A DNA stretch of 64,000 bases, from the NCBI GenBank assembly GCA_011033025.1, contig WFMF01000204.1, positions 62,001 to 126,000 on the forward strand, written 5' to 3'. Position 1 is the stretch's first letter. The number at the start of each line of letters is the position of its first letter. This document shows positions 22,432-34,596 of the stretch, one piece after another. The DNA comes from Beroe forskalii. Lineage: Eukaryota > Ctenophora > Nuda > Beroida > Beroidae. The notes under the pieces are model-generated. The model did not search any database, was not told the origin of the DNA, and worked only from the letters and a program-made list of their open reading frames with translations. A program made the translations under genes and the position numbers.

Positions 22432-23650
22432 ATGATGGATTACGAGGTATTAAACCCTCCCCCTCCCCCACCACCAAACCCAACCACATCGGGCCCCACA
22501 CGGGCACCATCTTCAGATCCCTCTGACCTCTTCCAAGTCCCACCCATGTTCCAGGGGTCAGCACAGCAACCTGAGTCAACAACCAGTCTACAGAACCTAG
22601 CAAGAGCTGTGCCACCACCCATCCCAGCTGGTTTTCAAACCTACCGTTCAGTGTACATGAAGAAGGAGGAGTTCTCAAGATTCTTCGCTGAGGCGGGATT
22701 AGAGAAGAGACTGACCCCCCCCCCCCCGAAGGTGGGTAAGGGATTTGTGGAGCCCAATGATGCGGACTACAACTTCCTACTCTCCCTGACGGACAGACTG
22801 GGGTGGGGAGCGGAAGCCCTCTTCAAGGCAGATGATGCCAACACAGACCCCCGGCTCGGCGGATCACTTCAATGCATTGGCATAGCCCTTGGACAGTCCC
22901 TAGCTCTCATTGATCATATGAGACGCTGCCGTATCCTGAAGCAGACCTGGAAGCACCTCCATCACGGACACATCGCTTCTTTCCTGAAGCAGGCGTATGA
23001 CTCCGGAACATTCACCAACGGCGACCAGGACTCACTCTTCCCGGACAACTTCGCTGAGTTCTCTAAATCCTACAAGATCCCCGCTCCTGAACTACCTGGT
23101 ATCAGGAACACCATTCCACCTGCTCAACCAACCACAAGGTACAGTTATGTTGGGAAGTTTACTACTAAGAGTAACCTTTCAAATGATTTGCTAGACAATA
23201 CTAATTTAGTTCAGACTCCAGTGTCTGGTTCATCGAACCCGTTTTGTCCCAGTGTGGGTCCTATAAGGGGACCCGCACCTAATGCTCGGTTGGTACGGGC
23301 AAATTCCAGGAGGGAACCTACCCGTACCACAATGGTGTGGTCTAAAGGAGACACACCATCTCAAAGCATTAGTGTCGTCAACCCAGTATCTTTAGGAGAT
23401 ACTCGGGATTATATCGACAGGGGACCAATCTGCTCCAATATGGACAAGCAGAATTATAATGGTGGTAAGAGACGGGCCTCATCTTCCCCTTCAGGGAGGG
23501 AGAAGAAACGCAAGGGAGAAATCCCGCCCTTTCGGGAGGTGGCCCGACACGGGCCAGAATTTGACACAGTGGCGGGAGTTGACATCGAACCAGCAGATTC
23601 TGAGCTGGGTGTCAGGAGTAGAACTCCTCTTTCAAACATTACCACTACAA
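22432..23650 (+). CDS. DIRS gag-like protein
   Basis: I place the start at the double ATG 22432/22435, which precedes a proline-rich tail (VLNPPPPPPPN). The frame is open farther left to 22264, but there it lies inside the tandem leader repeat. The central part (about residues 95-260 from this start) is a helical region around DRLGWGAEALFKADD and RRCRILKQTWKHLHHG, typical of DIRS gag proteins, followed by a Ser/Pro/Arg-rich, nucleic-acid-binding-like tail (RRASSSPSGREKKRKG). No zinc knuckle is seen. The same frame stays open across the whole reverse transcriptase region to 25740, so the end given here marks only where gag-like composition fades. Confidence 0.75.
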
Positions 23651-25393
23651 CCACCGCAGGAAGTGGTTTATCACACAGACATAGCACACCAGCATGTCAT
23701 GGACAATCTAGTCTCGGAGTTAGTGGTCAGAAGCATTGTAGTAGAGTGTTCGGAGCCCAGATTCATAGCGGGCTTGTTCTTAAGACCCAAACCAGGGGGG
23801 AGTCACAGGCTGATCATCGACCTCTCACCCCTCAACGAACATTTAAGAAAGGAACATTTCAAAATGGAGGGTCTACAGGATGCCCTGGACATCCTGGAGG
23901 AAAAGGATTGGATGTGCAAAGTGGATCTAAAGAACGCCTATTATTCAGTTCCCATCAAAGAGGAGCACCAACCATATCTAGCGTTCATCTGGCAGGGAAG
24001 AACATGGATGTTCACGAGGCTATGCTTTGGCCTCTCCCCTGCCCCAAGGATCTTCACGAAGATCCTGAAACCAGTGCTCAAGTGGCTGAGGGCCCAAGGA
24101 GCCAAGCTGGTAGCTTATATAGACGATTTCTGGGTTGCACACGCCTGCAAGAGCAAGTGCAGGGAACTGACACTCAAATTAGTGCAGTTTTTAAGCAGCC
24201 TGGGATTCACGGTAAGTGGAGAGAAGAGCATCATGGAGCCAGTACAATCTTTAGTCTTCCTGGGGATGGAGATATCCTCCCGGGACATGACTGTAACACT
24301 GCCAAAGGAAAAGAGAAGCCTCTGCCTCCTCAAGGTGATGTTGAGGAAGAAGTATACATCACCCCTCACCATGGCCAAGTTAATAGGCTCCTTGGAGGCA
24401 ATAAAACCAGCCTTCAGAATGTGCCCTCTGTATTATCGCACCATACAGAAGTGGCATGTAAACCTTTTACGGAGAGGGGTCGGCAGTCAGTCGATGAACA
24501 TGTTTCGATTGTACGAGGAGCAACTCATGGAGTTGGAGTTTTGGAGGGACCTGGTCCCCAAACTCAAACCACAACCGATCATCCAGCTTCAGGGGTCCGC
24601 ACTTCAGTTACATACCGATGCATCGGACGAAGGCTGGGGCGCCACGTTGGGCAAGAGAGTAGCTCACGGCCAATGGACCCAGCAGGAGACTTCACTTCAC
24701 ATCAATGTGAAGGAACTGTTAGCAGTCCTCAAGGGACTGACTTCATTGGGATCATCCCTGAGGGACCAGTCCCTAGTGTTGGGAGCAGACAACATGTCTT
24801 GTCTGGCGTACATCCGCAAAATGGGCGGAGTTCGGAATGTGCAAATGTCACATCTAGCGAGAGAAATCTGGGAATGGGCCCAGAACAGGGGACTGAATCT
24901 AGTCACCCATTACATTCCGGGGTTACTCAACACGAGACCGGATTACCTGTCCCGGATATGTCAGGACGAGAACAAGGAATGGATGCTGAACCGCAAGGAG
25001 TTCAACATGATACGGAAGGAACTGGGTCCCCTGAGAAGGGATCTGTTTGCCAGCCACAGAGCTCACCAGCTGCCTCAGTACATGACATGGGGAGAGCAGC
25101 ACGAGATGATGAATGCATTCCATCATCAGTGGCTGGACGGGGACTATGCGTTTCCCCCGTTTGCAGTGATAGGCAGAGTCCTCAGCAAAGTGAGGAGAGA
25201 CAGGTGCAGGCTGGTGCTGGTAACCCCGAAGTGGGAAGCACAGCCGTGGTACACAATGCTGCTAGCAATGTCAGTGTGTCGTCCCATACCACTGAAGTAC
25301 CACAGGAACCTGTTGCTGGACCCAGCGGGAAACAGTCACCCACTGGGAAGTGCTTTACACCTGACTACCTGGCTCATAGACGGGAACAACTGA
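23459..25393 (+). CDS. DIRS reverse transcriptase / RNase H
   Basis: This 644-codon frame is +1 relative to gag and overlaps it. The RT starts with the 'GRW...W..L..D/N..IL..V.G..L.F'-type block near residues 25-60 and has RPKPGGSHRLIIDLSPLN, DLKNAYYSVPI, LCFGLSPAPRIFTKI and the catalytic YIDDF at residue 220. RNase H follows with HTDASDEGWGA near 385, INVKELLAVL, the D of LGADNMSCLAYIR and HYIPGLLNTRPDYLSRI. The missing Leu/Ile-Asp variations are within the family range, and no inactivating change is visible, so this enzyme may be intact. It makes the element's cDNA. It lies wholly inside another long open frame (see findings). Confidence 0.95.
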   Translation: MVVRDGPHLPLQGGRRNAREKSRPFGRWPDTGQNLTQWRELTSNQQILSWVSGVELLFQTLPLQPPQEVVYHTDIAHQHVMDNLVSELVVRSIVVECSEPRFIAGLFLRPKPGGSHRLIIDLSPLNEHLRKEHFKMEGLQDALDILEEKDWMCKVDLKNAYYSVPIKEEHQPYLAFIWQGRTWMFTRLCFGLSPAPRIFTKILKPVLKWLRAQGAKLVAYIDDFWVAHACKSKCRELTLKLVQFLSSLGFTVSGEKSIMEPVQSLVFLGMEISSRDMTVTLPKEKRSLCLLKVMLRKKYTSPLTMAKLIGSLEAIKPAFRMCPLYYRTIQKWHVNLLRRGVGSQSMNMFRLYEEQLMELEFWRDLVPKLKPQPIIQLQGSALQLHTDASDEGWGATLGKRVAHGQWTQQETSLHINVKELLAVLKGLTSLGSSLRDQSLVLGADNMSCLAYIRKMGGVRNVQMSHLAREIWEWAQNRGLNLVTHYIPGLLNTRPDYLSRICQDENKEWMLNRKEFNMIRKELGPLRRDLFASHRAHQLPQYMTWGEQHEMMNAFHHQWLDGDYAFPPFAVIGRVLSKVRRDRCRLVLVTPKWEAQPWYTMLLAMSVCRPIPLKYHRNLLLDPAGNSHPLGSALHLTTWLIDGNN

Positions 25394-26282
25394 AAGATGT
25401 TCCTAGAGAGGTACAGGATTACATCCTTAACAATGAGCTCAAAGAGAGTACATTGAACGCCTATGAGGCTAAATGGAAACTATGGGTTTCCTATTGTGAT
25501 AAGAACGGGTTAAACCCTATGGAACCCAATATCCCTGCGATAGCAACATATTTACATCATAAATTACACGTGCAGGGGGTGAAGTTCACGACAGTTGAAA
25601 ATGATGCAGCAGCCATATCAAAGTACCTTCCACTTGTAGAGGGGTATTCAGTGTTCAATCACCCCATCATCAAACGGCTTAGGAAAGCTAGCTATCATGT
25701 AGTCCCACCAGAACCAAAATATAACGAATTTCTCTATTAAATTTACGCAGGAAAACGTACACTCTTTGCAAACTCATGTCCATGGGCAGAGACGCAGACG
25801 TCACTAATTTCCAGCTCCCCAAGAGGGACCCAGCCTCATTTAACAGGGATGATACACAGTTCATTATCCTCAAACGAGGCATCTTGACTAAATCGCAAAG
25901 GAAGGGCTGCAAGGGACTAGTTAAGATAGAAGCATTCAAGCCGGAGCAGGCTGACATGTGCCCAGTCAGAACTCTGATAGATTACTTAGTAAGAACACAG
26001 CCACTACGTCACAAGGAGGCAACTGAAGTCTTTGTGACGTCAGTAAAGCCACATAAACCCATTGCCAGGGCAACAGGGGGTAAGTGGCTCATGGAATCCC
26101 TGAATAGGGCAGGGATCGATACTGCGAGATATAAAGGTCACTCCTTTAGAGGAGCAGCTGCTAACAGCAAGAGAAGTGCTGGGGCTTCAGTAGAACGCAT
26201 CCTCAAGGAAGGGATGTGGAAGTCTGAAAAGGTCCTGAGGAAGTATTACCTCAGAGAGGACCATCAATGGAAGTCTGATTAG
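25345..26282 (+). pseudogene. DIRS tyrosine recombinase, split by a frameshift
   Basis: The N-terminal (SAM-like) part is at the end of the gag frame (residues AHRREQLKDVPREVQDYIL through KPKYNEFLY, stop at 25740). About 25735 the reading shifts, and the catalytic domain continues in another frame: MSMGRDAD supplies the first Arg, GHSFRG the H-x-x-R pair (His122/Arg125 of the frame from 25776), GMWKSE the Trp at the second-His position, and KYY the nucleophile tyrosine region. All expected catalytic residues are visible, so only the frameshift breaks it. It would integrate the circular cDNA. The product is probably inactive in this copy unless the shift is a sequencing error. Confidence 0.88.
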
Positions 26283-26321
26283 TTACTAAGGCATCGTTCG
26301 TTCCTATTATAGCCTTCAAAG

Positions 26322-26350
26322 AGGCACTTGTGAGTGAGCGAGATGAAAGG
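26322..26350 (-). repeat. right inverted terminal repeat of the DIRS-like element
   Basis: AGGCACTTGTGAGTGAGCGA and the next nine bases are the complement of the left end at 21754-21783, forty bases after the recombinase stop. Confidence 0.9.
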
Positions 26351-26439
26351 AAAACTCCCCGAAGCGGCCGAAGGCCGCGTAGAGGGGGAGTATCCTTTCA
26401 TGAGGGAACGAACAAGTGCCTTAAGATCCCTCCCTCTCC

Positions 26440-26790
26440 ACCCTTTATCTGGGACATATTCGGTTCAAGTAGTGATCGTATATCGATTATTATGACCCGA
26501 TACACTGCAAGGTCAACTCATATCGTTCACGTTTAACCCTATATCTCGGACATAATCGATTCGAGTAGTCATTGTATAACTACGATATTGTGATATAGAT
26601 ACCATTCCGATTATTATGACCCGATACACTGCAAGGTCATCGCATATCGTTCAACTTCACGTTTAACCCTATATCTCGGACATAATCGGTCCGAGCAGTG
26701 GTCCTATTTTAAGCCACGAGATTGTGGCATCATTCGGATGATTATTATGACCCAATACACTGCAAGGTCAACTCAATGTTCACGCTTAAC
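26440..26790 (+). repeat. three ~100-130-bp tandem units
   Basis: Units start at about 26440, 26536 and 26666 and share 'taaccctatatctcggaca' and 'cgatacactgcaaggtca'. They lie just outside the DIRS right end and may belong to its 3' region. Confidence 0.8.
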
Positions 26791-26947
26791 CGTTTTCAGA
26801 AGCTACAGCAGGGGCTACAGCAGGGGCTACAACCGGGGCTACAACAGGAAACCCCATAACTACAGAGGACACAGCCATGGTTACTCATCATACCGAGGAA
26901 AACCCTACAGAGGGAAATACCACCAGAGAGGTGGCAAGAAGTACTAG
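26738..26947 (+). CDS. small Arg/Gly/Tyr-rich frame
   Basis: A 69-codon frame encodes a low-complexity basic C-terminal half built from SRGY/NRGY units (YSRGYSRGYNRGYNRK) and ending RGGKKY. Its first ~18 codons come from the third tandem unit, so the true start is unclear. RGY/RGG-rich tails bind RNA in many proteins, but no family is recognised. It might be an accessory frame of the DIRS-like element or a fragment of a host gene. Confidence 0.3.
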   Translation: MIIMTQYTARSTQCSRLTVFRSYSRGYSRGYNRGYNRKPHNYRGHSHGYSSYRGKPYRGKYHQRGGKKY

Positions 26948-29237
26948 CCTCCCAAACTGTGTCCACTGTCTATCCTCAAATGTTGTTTTAACTCAAATGT
27001 AGTTGACTCCTGATTGTAGTTGTTTTTGTTACCATTCATCCCCTCTATGGGGTACTTCCAGACACACTTTGTACGGTGTCAGGAGCGTTTCTGTGTTTTA
27101 CCCGGTGATAAACCGGAAGTAAGAGATTTAACTGGTACGCTTGTTTTGAGCATGACAGTTATTAGGTTTTCCCATGGACTGGGAATTTTTATTTAAGTTC
27201 ATATAAGGACGTGAATGTCTAAGTTTCTTAATTCTGATTTTGTTGTTTTTTATACTATTGGGTTTTTTAAACAATACTTGATTATAGTTATATTGTCCCA
27301 ACTTTCCTGAGTCCATTTAAGTTCAATCAAATCGATTGATAAGTAACTCATTACACCATGATTCAAACACAAATTCCTTTGATCATATAACAATTGTGAT
27401 TTTCGGGAAAGCGTTATTTGTATATTTAATTAATTCAATATACAACAAATCAAGTACAAAATAATATCGATTTTCGGTTCCTTCGCTCAAATAGAAAAAA
27501 AAGCTATGCCCTTAAGAAGTTAGGAAAAGGTAAAATCCCCGCTTAATCCATCTGGGATGAGGTTGAACGACACCTCTGAAATTGGGATTTCGCGCGTGTG
27601 AGAGGATTTGCCCCTAGATCCTCTCACTGACACAAGCACACTTTTCAGTAGTGCAAATGACAGTTTTGTTCTCATCATACTGATCACATCTCGATATTCC
27701 TCATTGATTATAGTACGTTATAGTACGTTTATAGTACGTTCATAGTACGTTTGTTTACCTCCATAAACGGAGAATTATTTTTACACTTGGCTAACTCGTT
27801 GTTTCATGACTACACATAATCGATTTCCTCCCTCATCAGTTCAAAAATTACAAGTTTTCTGTTCTTATCGACCACGAGTCGGTCTGGCCAAATAGGACAC
27901 TTACGCGCGCGCATCAGATCATTGTTGTTGATGCGCAAATCGTCTTTCCGTACTAGCAGAAATAAGCACCTTTCTGCGTACAAACCATATTTCATCAGCA
28001 TTTTGGCGCGCACGCAACTAAAAAAGTTGACGCGCGCGCCTGAATCTATTCCCTCGACTTCGGACCCCAGGTCTTTATGGTCGAGGGAATGTTCTTACAG
28101 TCTCCTTCAAAGGCTGACCTGTTTTGACGACCACTCATGATTTCAGTGACAGCTACAGTATTCTCTGCAATCGGTAGTAAGAATTTTATCAAGTTACTTA
28201 CTTGACAACATAACCGTAGTATATACCTTTGATCTCAATTTAAATCTAACTTTGCAACGGAAAAGCGCATTCCATTCGCACATTATTTTAGCTTTTCTTA
28301 TTCTGGATCTTTATGCGATTTACAAAAACACCACGTTCTCGGCTGTGCAGTGGAAAAATGTTTGAAAAACCTCGACAGTGACAAAGAGCACCATAATTAC
28401 TGTATATACTTTTTGGATGGCTAGAATTTGCTCGTGGTTACCCAAAGTAGTTCACTCATACCGTAGCGCCCTGTCAAAAAATAAAGGGCGTGTTCCTGGC
28501 AAGTTTGGGCGACAAAACATTGATCTGGCAGAAACTTGAATTGAAACTTAATGGACACCTATTGATAATAATATTCCAGTTGTCACTTAGTGGCGAATTT
28601 AAAGCGTTTGTAAGGGTGAGTCCTTTTCCCGGCGACCATTCAAGTCCTTTTCTATGAATGAAGAGGGGGTAACTAAGTCTCGGAAAAATCGTACAGCGAG
28701 TCAAATGAGGACGTGAAAAATTTTTAAAATATCCCTGGAATGAAGGCATATACATTCAATTTTGCTATCAATACAAAATCTTTTCCAAGCGATTCCTCAA
28801 AATCGTTTTACAATATGCACATGTGATTTGTGAAGCAACTCTTCTCGAGGACTGTACCTTTTTGAATGCCTTGTAAGAAGTAACTTTCGTGTATTTTAAT
28901 GTCGGGATGCCTAAGAAATAGATACTAGGACCTTCAAAATTCTTTCAAATTGACGATGAACTGTTTTTTATTGAATCAGTTGCTTATGGGAGTTACTTTT
29001 GAACGAGGATTTTTATTGAAAACTGAAAATTCTGAAATTAGAATGGTATACTGACGAAAAAAACATCCTGATATCCAACAACGACGTAGAAATGGATATA
29101 TAAATCATTTTCCTAAAATCATTAGTGCAATGCATATGTATAAATATAGAACAAAGTGAAAATATTGCGTTATAAAATGGGGCACCTCAACGCCTTGCAC
29201 GATTTAAAAAGTAAACGATTTAAAAAGTAAACGATTT
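26948..29237. other. unassigned AT-rich stretch with small repeats
   Basis: No gene is recognised. Visible structure: a 10-bp perfect hairpin (gtgagaggat, 27598-27627) and four 'atagtacgtt' units (27710-27751). Short frames at 27128, 27810, 27922 and 28474 have no family features. Confidence 0.4.
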
Positions 29238-29611
29238 AATGAAGTAAACCTTTTGATCATTTATTCTCATTCATGTTTGTGAATGACTGTATTCATGAAA
29301 TGAATGCATTCTTCACTTCATGTTGACCTGTCGTCTGTCTTGTGTGCACTGTGTGTTGCGTGTTCCGTATACTCTGTGTACTTTGTACTGTGTACTTTTG
29401 TACATGGTGTTGTGTTACACGAAGAGTCTGCTGCTGTTTTATCCTTTTGAAAACAGTCATGTAATTGGATGATGTAACTGTCAACCAATTTAAGAGTACG
29501 TGTCTGGCTTGCAACCATCAAGTACAAGCGTACGGTGATTCTGTGGCTGTGGGACCCTTGTGCCCGTTATTCAATTCTTGTGTTTTCATCGGTCTGTTTT
29601 AGATAACTGAA
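29238..29611 (-). repeat. dispersed repeat D, copy 2 (inverted)
   Basis: Reverse complement of 5031-5408 with scattered substitutions. Confidence 0.85.
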
Positions 29612-30217
29612 TTAAAAATTTTTTAAAGAATTTTTTAAAAAAAAAAGGAAAAAAAATTTTTTGGCTTCATTTCCCATTTGACACTTTGATAGTTTGTTCT
29701 TATACACTGAGAATTAATTTAAATTGGGGTTTTTCAAGGCGATAATTGCTATGACAAAATAACTGCATTTTGAATATAGAATAAGTCATCACAGCATCAT
29801 GAGAATCTTATCACTTCATCAGGTGCATCAAATTGATGATAAAAAATATATTTCCATAAAAATACACATAATAGCTGATTATCATATTTGGCCTTGAAAA
29901 CATTGCATGCTATGTAAATTCAGGTATTAAGGTTTGAAAGCATAATGGAGGTCAAGAGTGAGCTCCAAGATGTCCTTGCATTATTGAGAGTCTTGGAAAT
30001 ACCAGTGGCTTTCCATCCGACATGAATTCAAAGCTTAATCATGCAAAACTGTATCAATACTGATTGAAAAATCGATTTTTTCGAACTTATTAGGTTCAAA
30101 TTTAAGCTTGAAAAAATAGTCTCATGAACAAGAATACATGTCATTAGGTGCATGAAATTAAGCCTTTTTGAGACCTTAGGCTTAATTATATGTAAAACTT
30201 AATTTCCTGTAATAAAG
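29612..30217. other. AT-rich, nothing recognised
   Basis: No gene or clear repeat. It ends where similarity to the 5' side of LINE copy 1 begins. Confidence 0.4.
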
Positions 30218-30553
30218 TACACATAGTGTGTTCGAGCATGATAAATATACCAATCAGCGTAACGCAAATTTATCGCGCGTTTATTGGCTGTATTGTAATA
30301 TTGTAAAATCTTTTCACGTAAATATTTTCGCGCTCACGTTGCACACAACTTAGCACGTTGCACACAACTTAGCGTTTTCGCTATCAGTGAGACATTACTC
30401 AAGGCAAACACTCCCCTACCACCTATCAGTGATTATGTCTCACTTTCCTTTCCACACTCTCAACCTTACCGCTCTCTTGCCTTCTACATTCGGAGGGATA
30501 TCCATAAATACTGCAAGTGTGTTGATAGCAGGATCAACCTCACCTTTTCACAT

Positions 30554-31756
30554 GTGGTACTTTCCTTTTCCTTTCCTGGGGAAGAGGTTTTTCACATTAC
30601 TCTTGTTCATCGAGTGGCTAGCTCTGACGTGTCTCGTTTCCCTCTACTTATGACGAATTACCCCAACAACATCTTGATAGGGGACTTCAACCTGAAACAC
30701 ACCTCACTGGGTAGTACCCGCAATGATCGGGCGGGAAACAGGCTTATCAGCCTCATGCAAAAGCATCGCTACTCATCACTCACGCCGGACGGTCACACCC
30801 ACCACAGCCAATCTCACTCAACGTTCGATACCATCGATCACACACTCATTCCTCAACATGTTGCACATGAGTTTGAAAACTCGTTTACGCTCCATGGCAG
30901 TGGGTCTGACCACACTCCTGTTCTGGGCATGCTTTCCACTCCACTTCCCAACCAGGATGACTCCCCTTTGGCAAATTTTACCGCCTCTTTCGATATAAAG
31001 AAAGCTGGACCAGCTGAGTGGAGATGCTACAAGGAAACTCTTCATAATCGACTCACTAACTTACCACCTAATCCTCCAACTACTCTTTCGATGATTGATC
31101 AACTTTCTGAAAGCTTAACTCAGGCAATCATTGAATCTGCTGCATCCAGTCTTCCTGCCTCTAATTCGCTTCATATTACCAGGCCTGGTATCTCTAAAAA
31201 ACCTGGCACCAGCCTTACCCATTCTCTTGTTTCTGAAAAGCGGAACCTCAAAACTCGCATTGCCCAAACAACAAGTAGAAACCCGCTTCACTCTACCTTA
31301 ACCAAACGTTTGAATAAGGTCACTAAATCCATCAAGAAAGCTAAGTATTCCAAAAAGATGCTCATTAATTCCGAAAAGTGTAAACAATTACGTCAAAAAA
31401 TGCGTCATAGCCCAGGTGTATTTTGGAAAGACATACGGGATATTACAGGAATCAAATCCCAAAACAAGATTGCACCTCTTCTGCTCTCCGACGGCACTAC
31501 AACACTTGATGCAACTCTACAAGCAAATGAGTTCAGAAGTCATCTAATGGAGGTCATGACTCCATTGCCTGACATACCTCACCCTAAGCCCACACTCACA
31601 GCATTGACTTCTCATAATAATGAGCAGTCACGTGCACGAGAGGAACGAGCCTCTCGGAGACATAATGTCTCCTCATCTTCATCCGACCTTCCCCCATTCC
31701 CTCCTTCCCCTCCGTCCACCTCTCAATCACCTCCTGGTCCTCCCTCACCTCTTTGA
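30554..31756 (+). pseudogene. LINE copy 2 endonuclease/linker fragment
   Basis: 400 codons almost identical to the first part of ORF2 of copy 1 (GDFNLKH, SDHTPVL conserved), ending by frameshift in the Ser/Pro-rich linker. Upstream of it the same four-T run as in copy 1 (30375-30378) separates the endonuclease start from the frame. Confidence 0.9.
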
Positions 31757-32208
31757 AACCAGCTCGACACGAAACACGGTTAACTTAGGTTTCGAGCCTT
31801 TGCTGATCCTTTCCTCGCACTTCTCCTGAGACATTTTCTTCTTTTCATCGACCCCGACAACATCTCTACCACACCAAGCCCACAACGGACATGGGCAATC
31901 CGATTTTTCATGACATCACTCACTCGCTCTCAGAGGGTAGAGAACGGCAAAAACTCTGCTCCTGGGCCTGATGGGATCTCCTACATGCTCATTCATCATG
32001 CACCCACCTCTCTCCTACCTAAGCTTCACTTTTTCAACGCGTCACTCCTTCTAGGACATCTCCCTTTCTCTGCCAAGCAATCCCGTAATATTACCATGAT
32101 TCCCAAACACGGGGTTAGCTCCTGACATTCCCAAGAACTTCAGACCTCTTTCTCTTACTTCATGCATTTGGAAAATACTAGAAGGTGATTTTTTCATCAG
32201 AATCATGG

Positions 32209-34596
32209 GGGTCGAAACCTATTTTTGTTTTTTTGTTTTTTTGTTAAGGTAAATGTTGTTTTCTCTGAAACAAAAACAAAAAAACAAAAAAACAAAAAAA
32301 AAAAATACAAAAATACAAAAATACAAAAAATACAAAAAACATAAAAAACAAAAACAAAAAACAAAAAAAACAAAAAAAAAACAAAAGTTACAAAAACATC
32401 AAAAACATAAAAAATAAAAAAAAAATAAAAACAAAACTAAAAAAACAAAAATACAAAAACAAAAAAAAAACCAAAAACATGAAAAACAAAAAATATGAAA
32501 GGGAATTTGGTTTGTGCCCATTTTGCTGCTGTGGTGTTGTCTTCAAAAGTCAAGTGAAACCACTCTAATAAAGTATTTTGCGATAGAACGCTATTTTCCC
32601 TACTTGAACATCTGTAACTCAGAGTTTTCGCCAGATTGTGTTTTACTGACACATTGCTTTTAGACCTAGAGATTTAGCAATAGGAGTTCTCAATTTAAGG
32701 CGATCGGTCGAAAATTTTACGTAGGAGGCTTCTAAAAATGTAACTGCCAAATGCTTGAAATTACGTTTAAGACCGAAACTTTAGAATGCAGCCCTATTCT
32801 GGTGATACAATGACGAAGTGATAATGGTTTCTCAATGCCTCAATAAATAGGGAATGAGAAATCTACGATGAAATTGTGAAGCACGTAAGTTCATCGTGGA
32901 TGTTTTCTTGAAATTAGGGGATTCAAGAAATTTATAGTATTTGCATAGGTCATTCGACTTTGATTACCTTGAAACAAGTTCAGATGCGATAGAAAACACG
33001 TAAACTTGATGTCAGTTTCGCATTTCAGCCGTTGAGTTCACGTCTCGATGAGTTGAAGGAATTGATAAGAAATACGTGACCAATGTTGTTTGTTCCGAGT
33101 TAGAATAAGGTTTGGTTATGTGGGCTCGAACTGACAAAATGAATGTGAAAATGGATTTTCCATACTCAATTCAGCAGAAGGTTGTTTACGCCAACCTTAA
33201 TAACTTGATGTATCAATAGTATTATATTTACTCTTTTATTTGTTTTTTAATCTATTTTGTAATTTTTTCCTGTTCCCAATCGCGTTTTTGTTTTACAAAA
33301 AGGCATTGAGAATAGGTTAGCAGAGATCGTGTATTTTTGGGGTTGTTTGTATACTACCTTTACGCGTACTGTTAAATCTGAAATAGGTGCTGCGCGCGAC
33401 CGTGTGTCGTCGTGGTGGTTGGTACATTTTCATGCATCCAACTGCTCCTTTATAATATCACTCGCGTCAGAGTAGCTATACACAGGAGGGGGCTTAGTAG
33501 GTATTTGAGTTCAATGCTCTGTTCATTCTGATGTTGAAATTAATTCTTTTTCAAAAATTCTACAATTACTTAATGACTTAATCATAAGATCAAAACAATA
33601 TCAATTTTCACGGAATCAATCACATTGGATTGGATATCAATCACACAGTCATTTGGTCATGTTTAAGTAGCGGCAAGTCGGCCAATTTACAATGGGCAGT
33701 ATTTGTGCAATCAGTTACGAATGATCTAAAGAATTGTCTTGAGAAAAGAGAGTTTGTATCGGTTCATGATTGATAATAGTGATATCTGAATCTTGGTCAG
33801 TAATCATACTGTGTATCTCAATTCTCAATCTTGAAATTATCAAGGCAGGCACAATAATATCGAACATTGCAATGGTATGATATCTGCAACGCAACACAAA
33901 AGAAAACGTAACGCGTAACGAAAATGGTGATCATAGTTACGAAACTCTGAACGGCGCGCAACTAAACAAATTCAAAGAGTTCTATGAAATGGCGGGGCGC
34001 GCGCAACATTTGGCACGTGAAACGAAACGCCCACGTGATATTTAGATCTGCGCGTTAATTCAAACTTAGAAGGAAAAGTATTATATAGCGCCCGTGCATA
34101 ACAAGGAATATTTATATAGTTTTCACATATTTCAGGCGTGACCGTGGTGTTTCCACATGATAAAAACGGCGCGCACTGAGTGCGGCGTGCGCGCCACTGA
34201 GTGCGTGCCATTCCCACCATTAAATCTCCAAGGTGGGAATGGCGCGCACTGAGTGCGCGCCGTCTTTTATGTGGAAACACCACGGCCAGGGAACAGGAAA
34301 TTAAGCGCCTGCATACAGGAACAACGGGCTCAAGAAATACGCCGGCAGGCGCAATTCTTGTTGTATTTTTGTATTTCATGTTTTTTGTTTTTTGTTTTTT
34401 TGTTTTTTATGTTTTTTATGTTTCGTATTTTTGGTTTTTTTTGTTTTTTTGTTTTTTGTTTTTTGTTTTATTTGTATTTTTGTATTTTTTGTTTTTTTGT
34501 TTTTGTTTTTTTGTTTTTTTTGTATAGGTAAATGTGATTTTTGGAAAAAACAAAAACAAAAAAACAAAAAACAAAAAAATATGTCGGCCACCCCCC
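32209..34596. mobile_element. 2.4 kb element with 8-bp target duplication inserted in LINE copy 2
   Basis: AATCATGG at 32201-32208 is repeated at 34597-34604, and LINE copy 1 has it once, so everything between is an insertion. Ends are GC-rich (GGGTCGAAACC left; complement GGGGGGTGGCCGAC right) followed by long T-rich/A-rich tracts. Each side has the form T-rich, 'aggtaaatgt', A-rich. An 8-bp duplication suits hAT-type elements. No transposase is visible inside. 32900-33085 resembles an arm of the foldback family at 14059, and 34142-34285 is a palindrome. Confidence 0.82.
34142..34285. repeat. ~144-bp interrupted palindrome
   Basis: CCGTGGTGTTTCCACAT (34142-34158) pairs with its complement at 34269-34285. 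Inner CGCACTGAGTGCG-type palindromes and a core GCCATTCCCACC / GGTGGGAATGGC flank a 13-base centre. It looks like a MITE nested inside the inserted element. Confidence 0.8.

Noticed and set aside
22418-22678. Minus-strand Gly-rich frames opposite gag
   Set aside because: Antisense of proline-rich gag coding sequence.
26438-26790. CRISPR-like array
   Set aside because: Only three long, diverged units with no conserved short repeat/spacer pattern; the DNA is animal.
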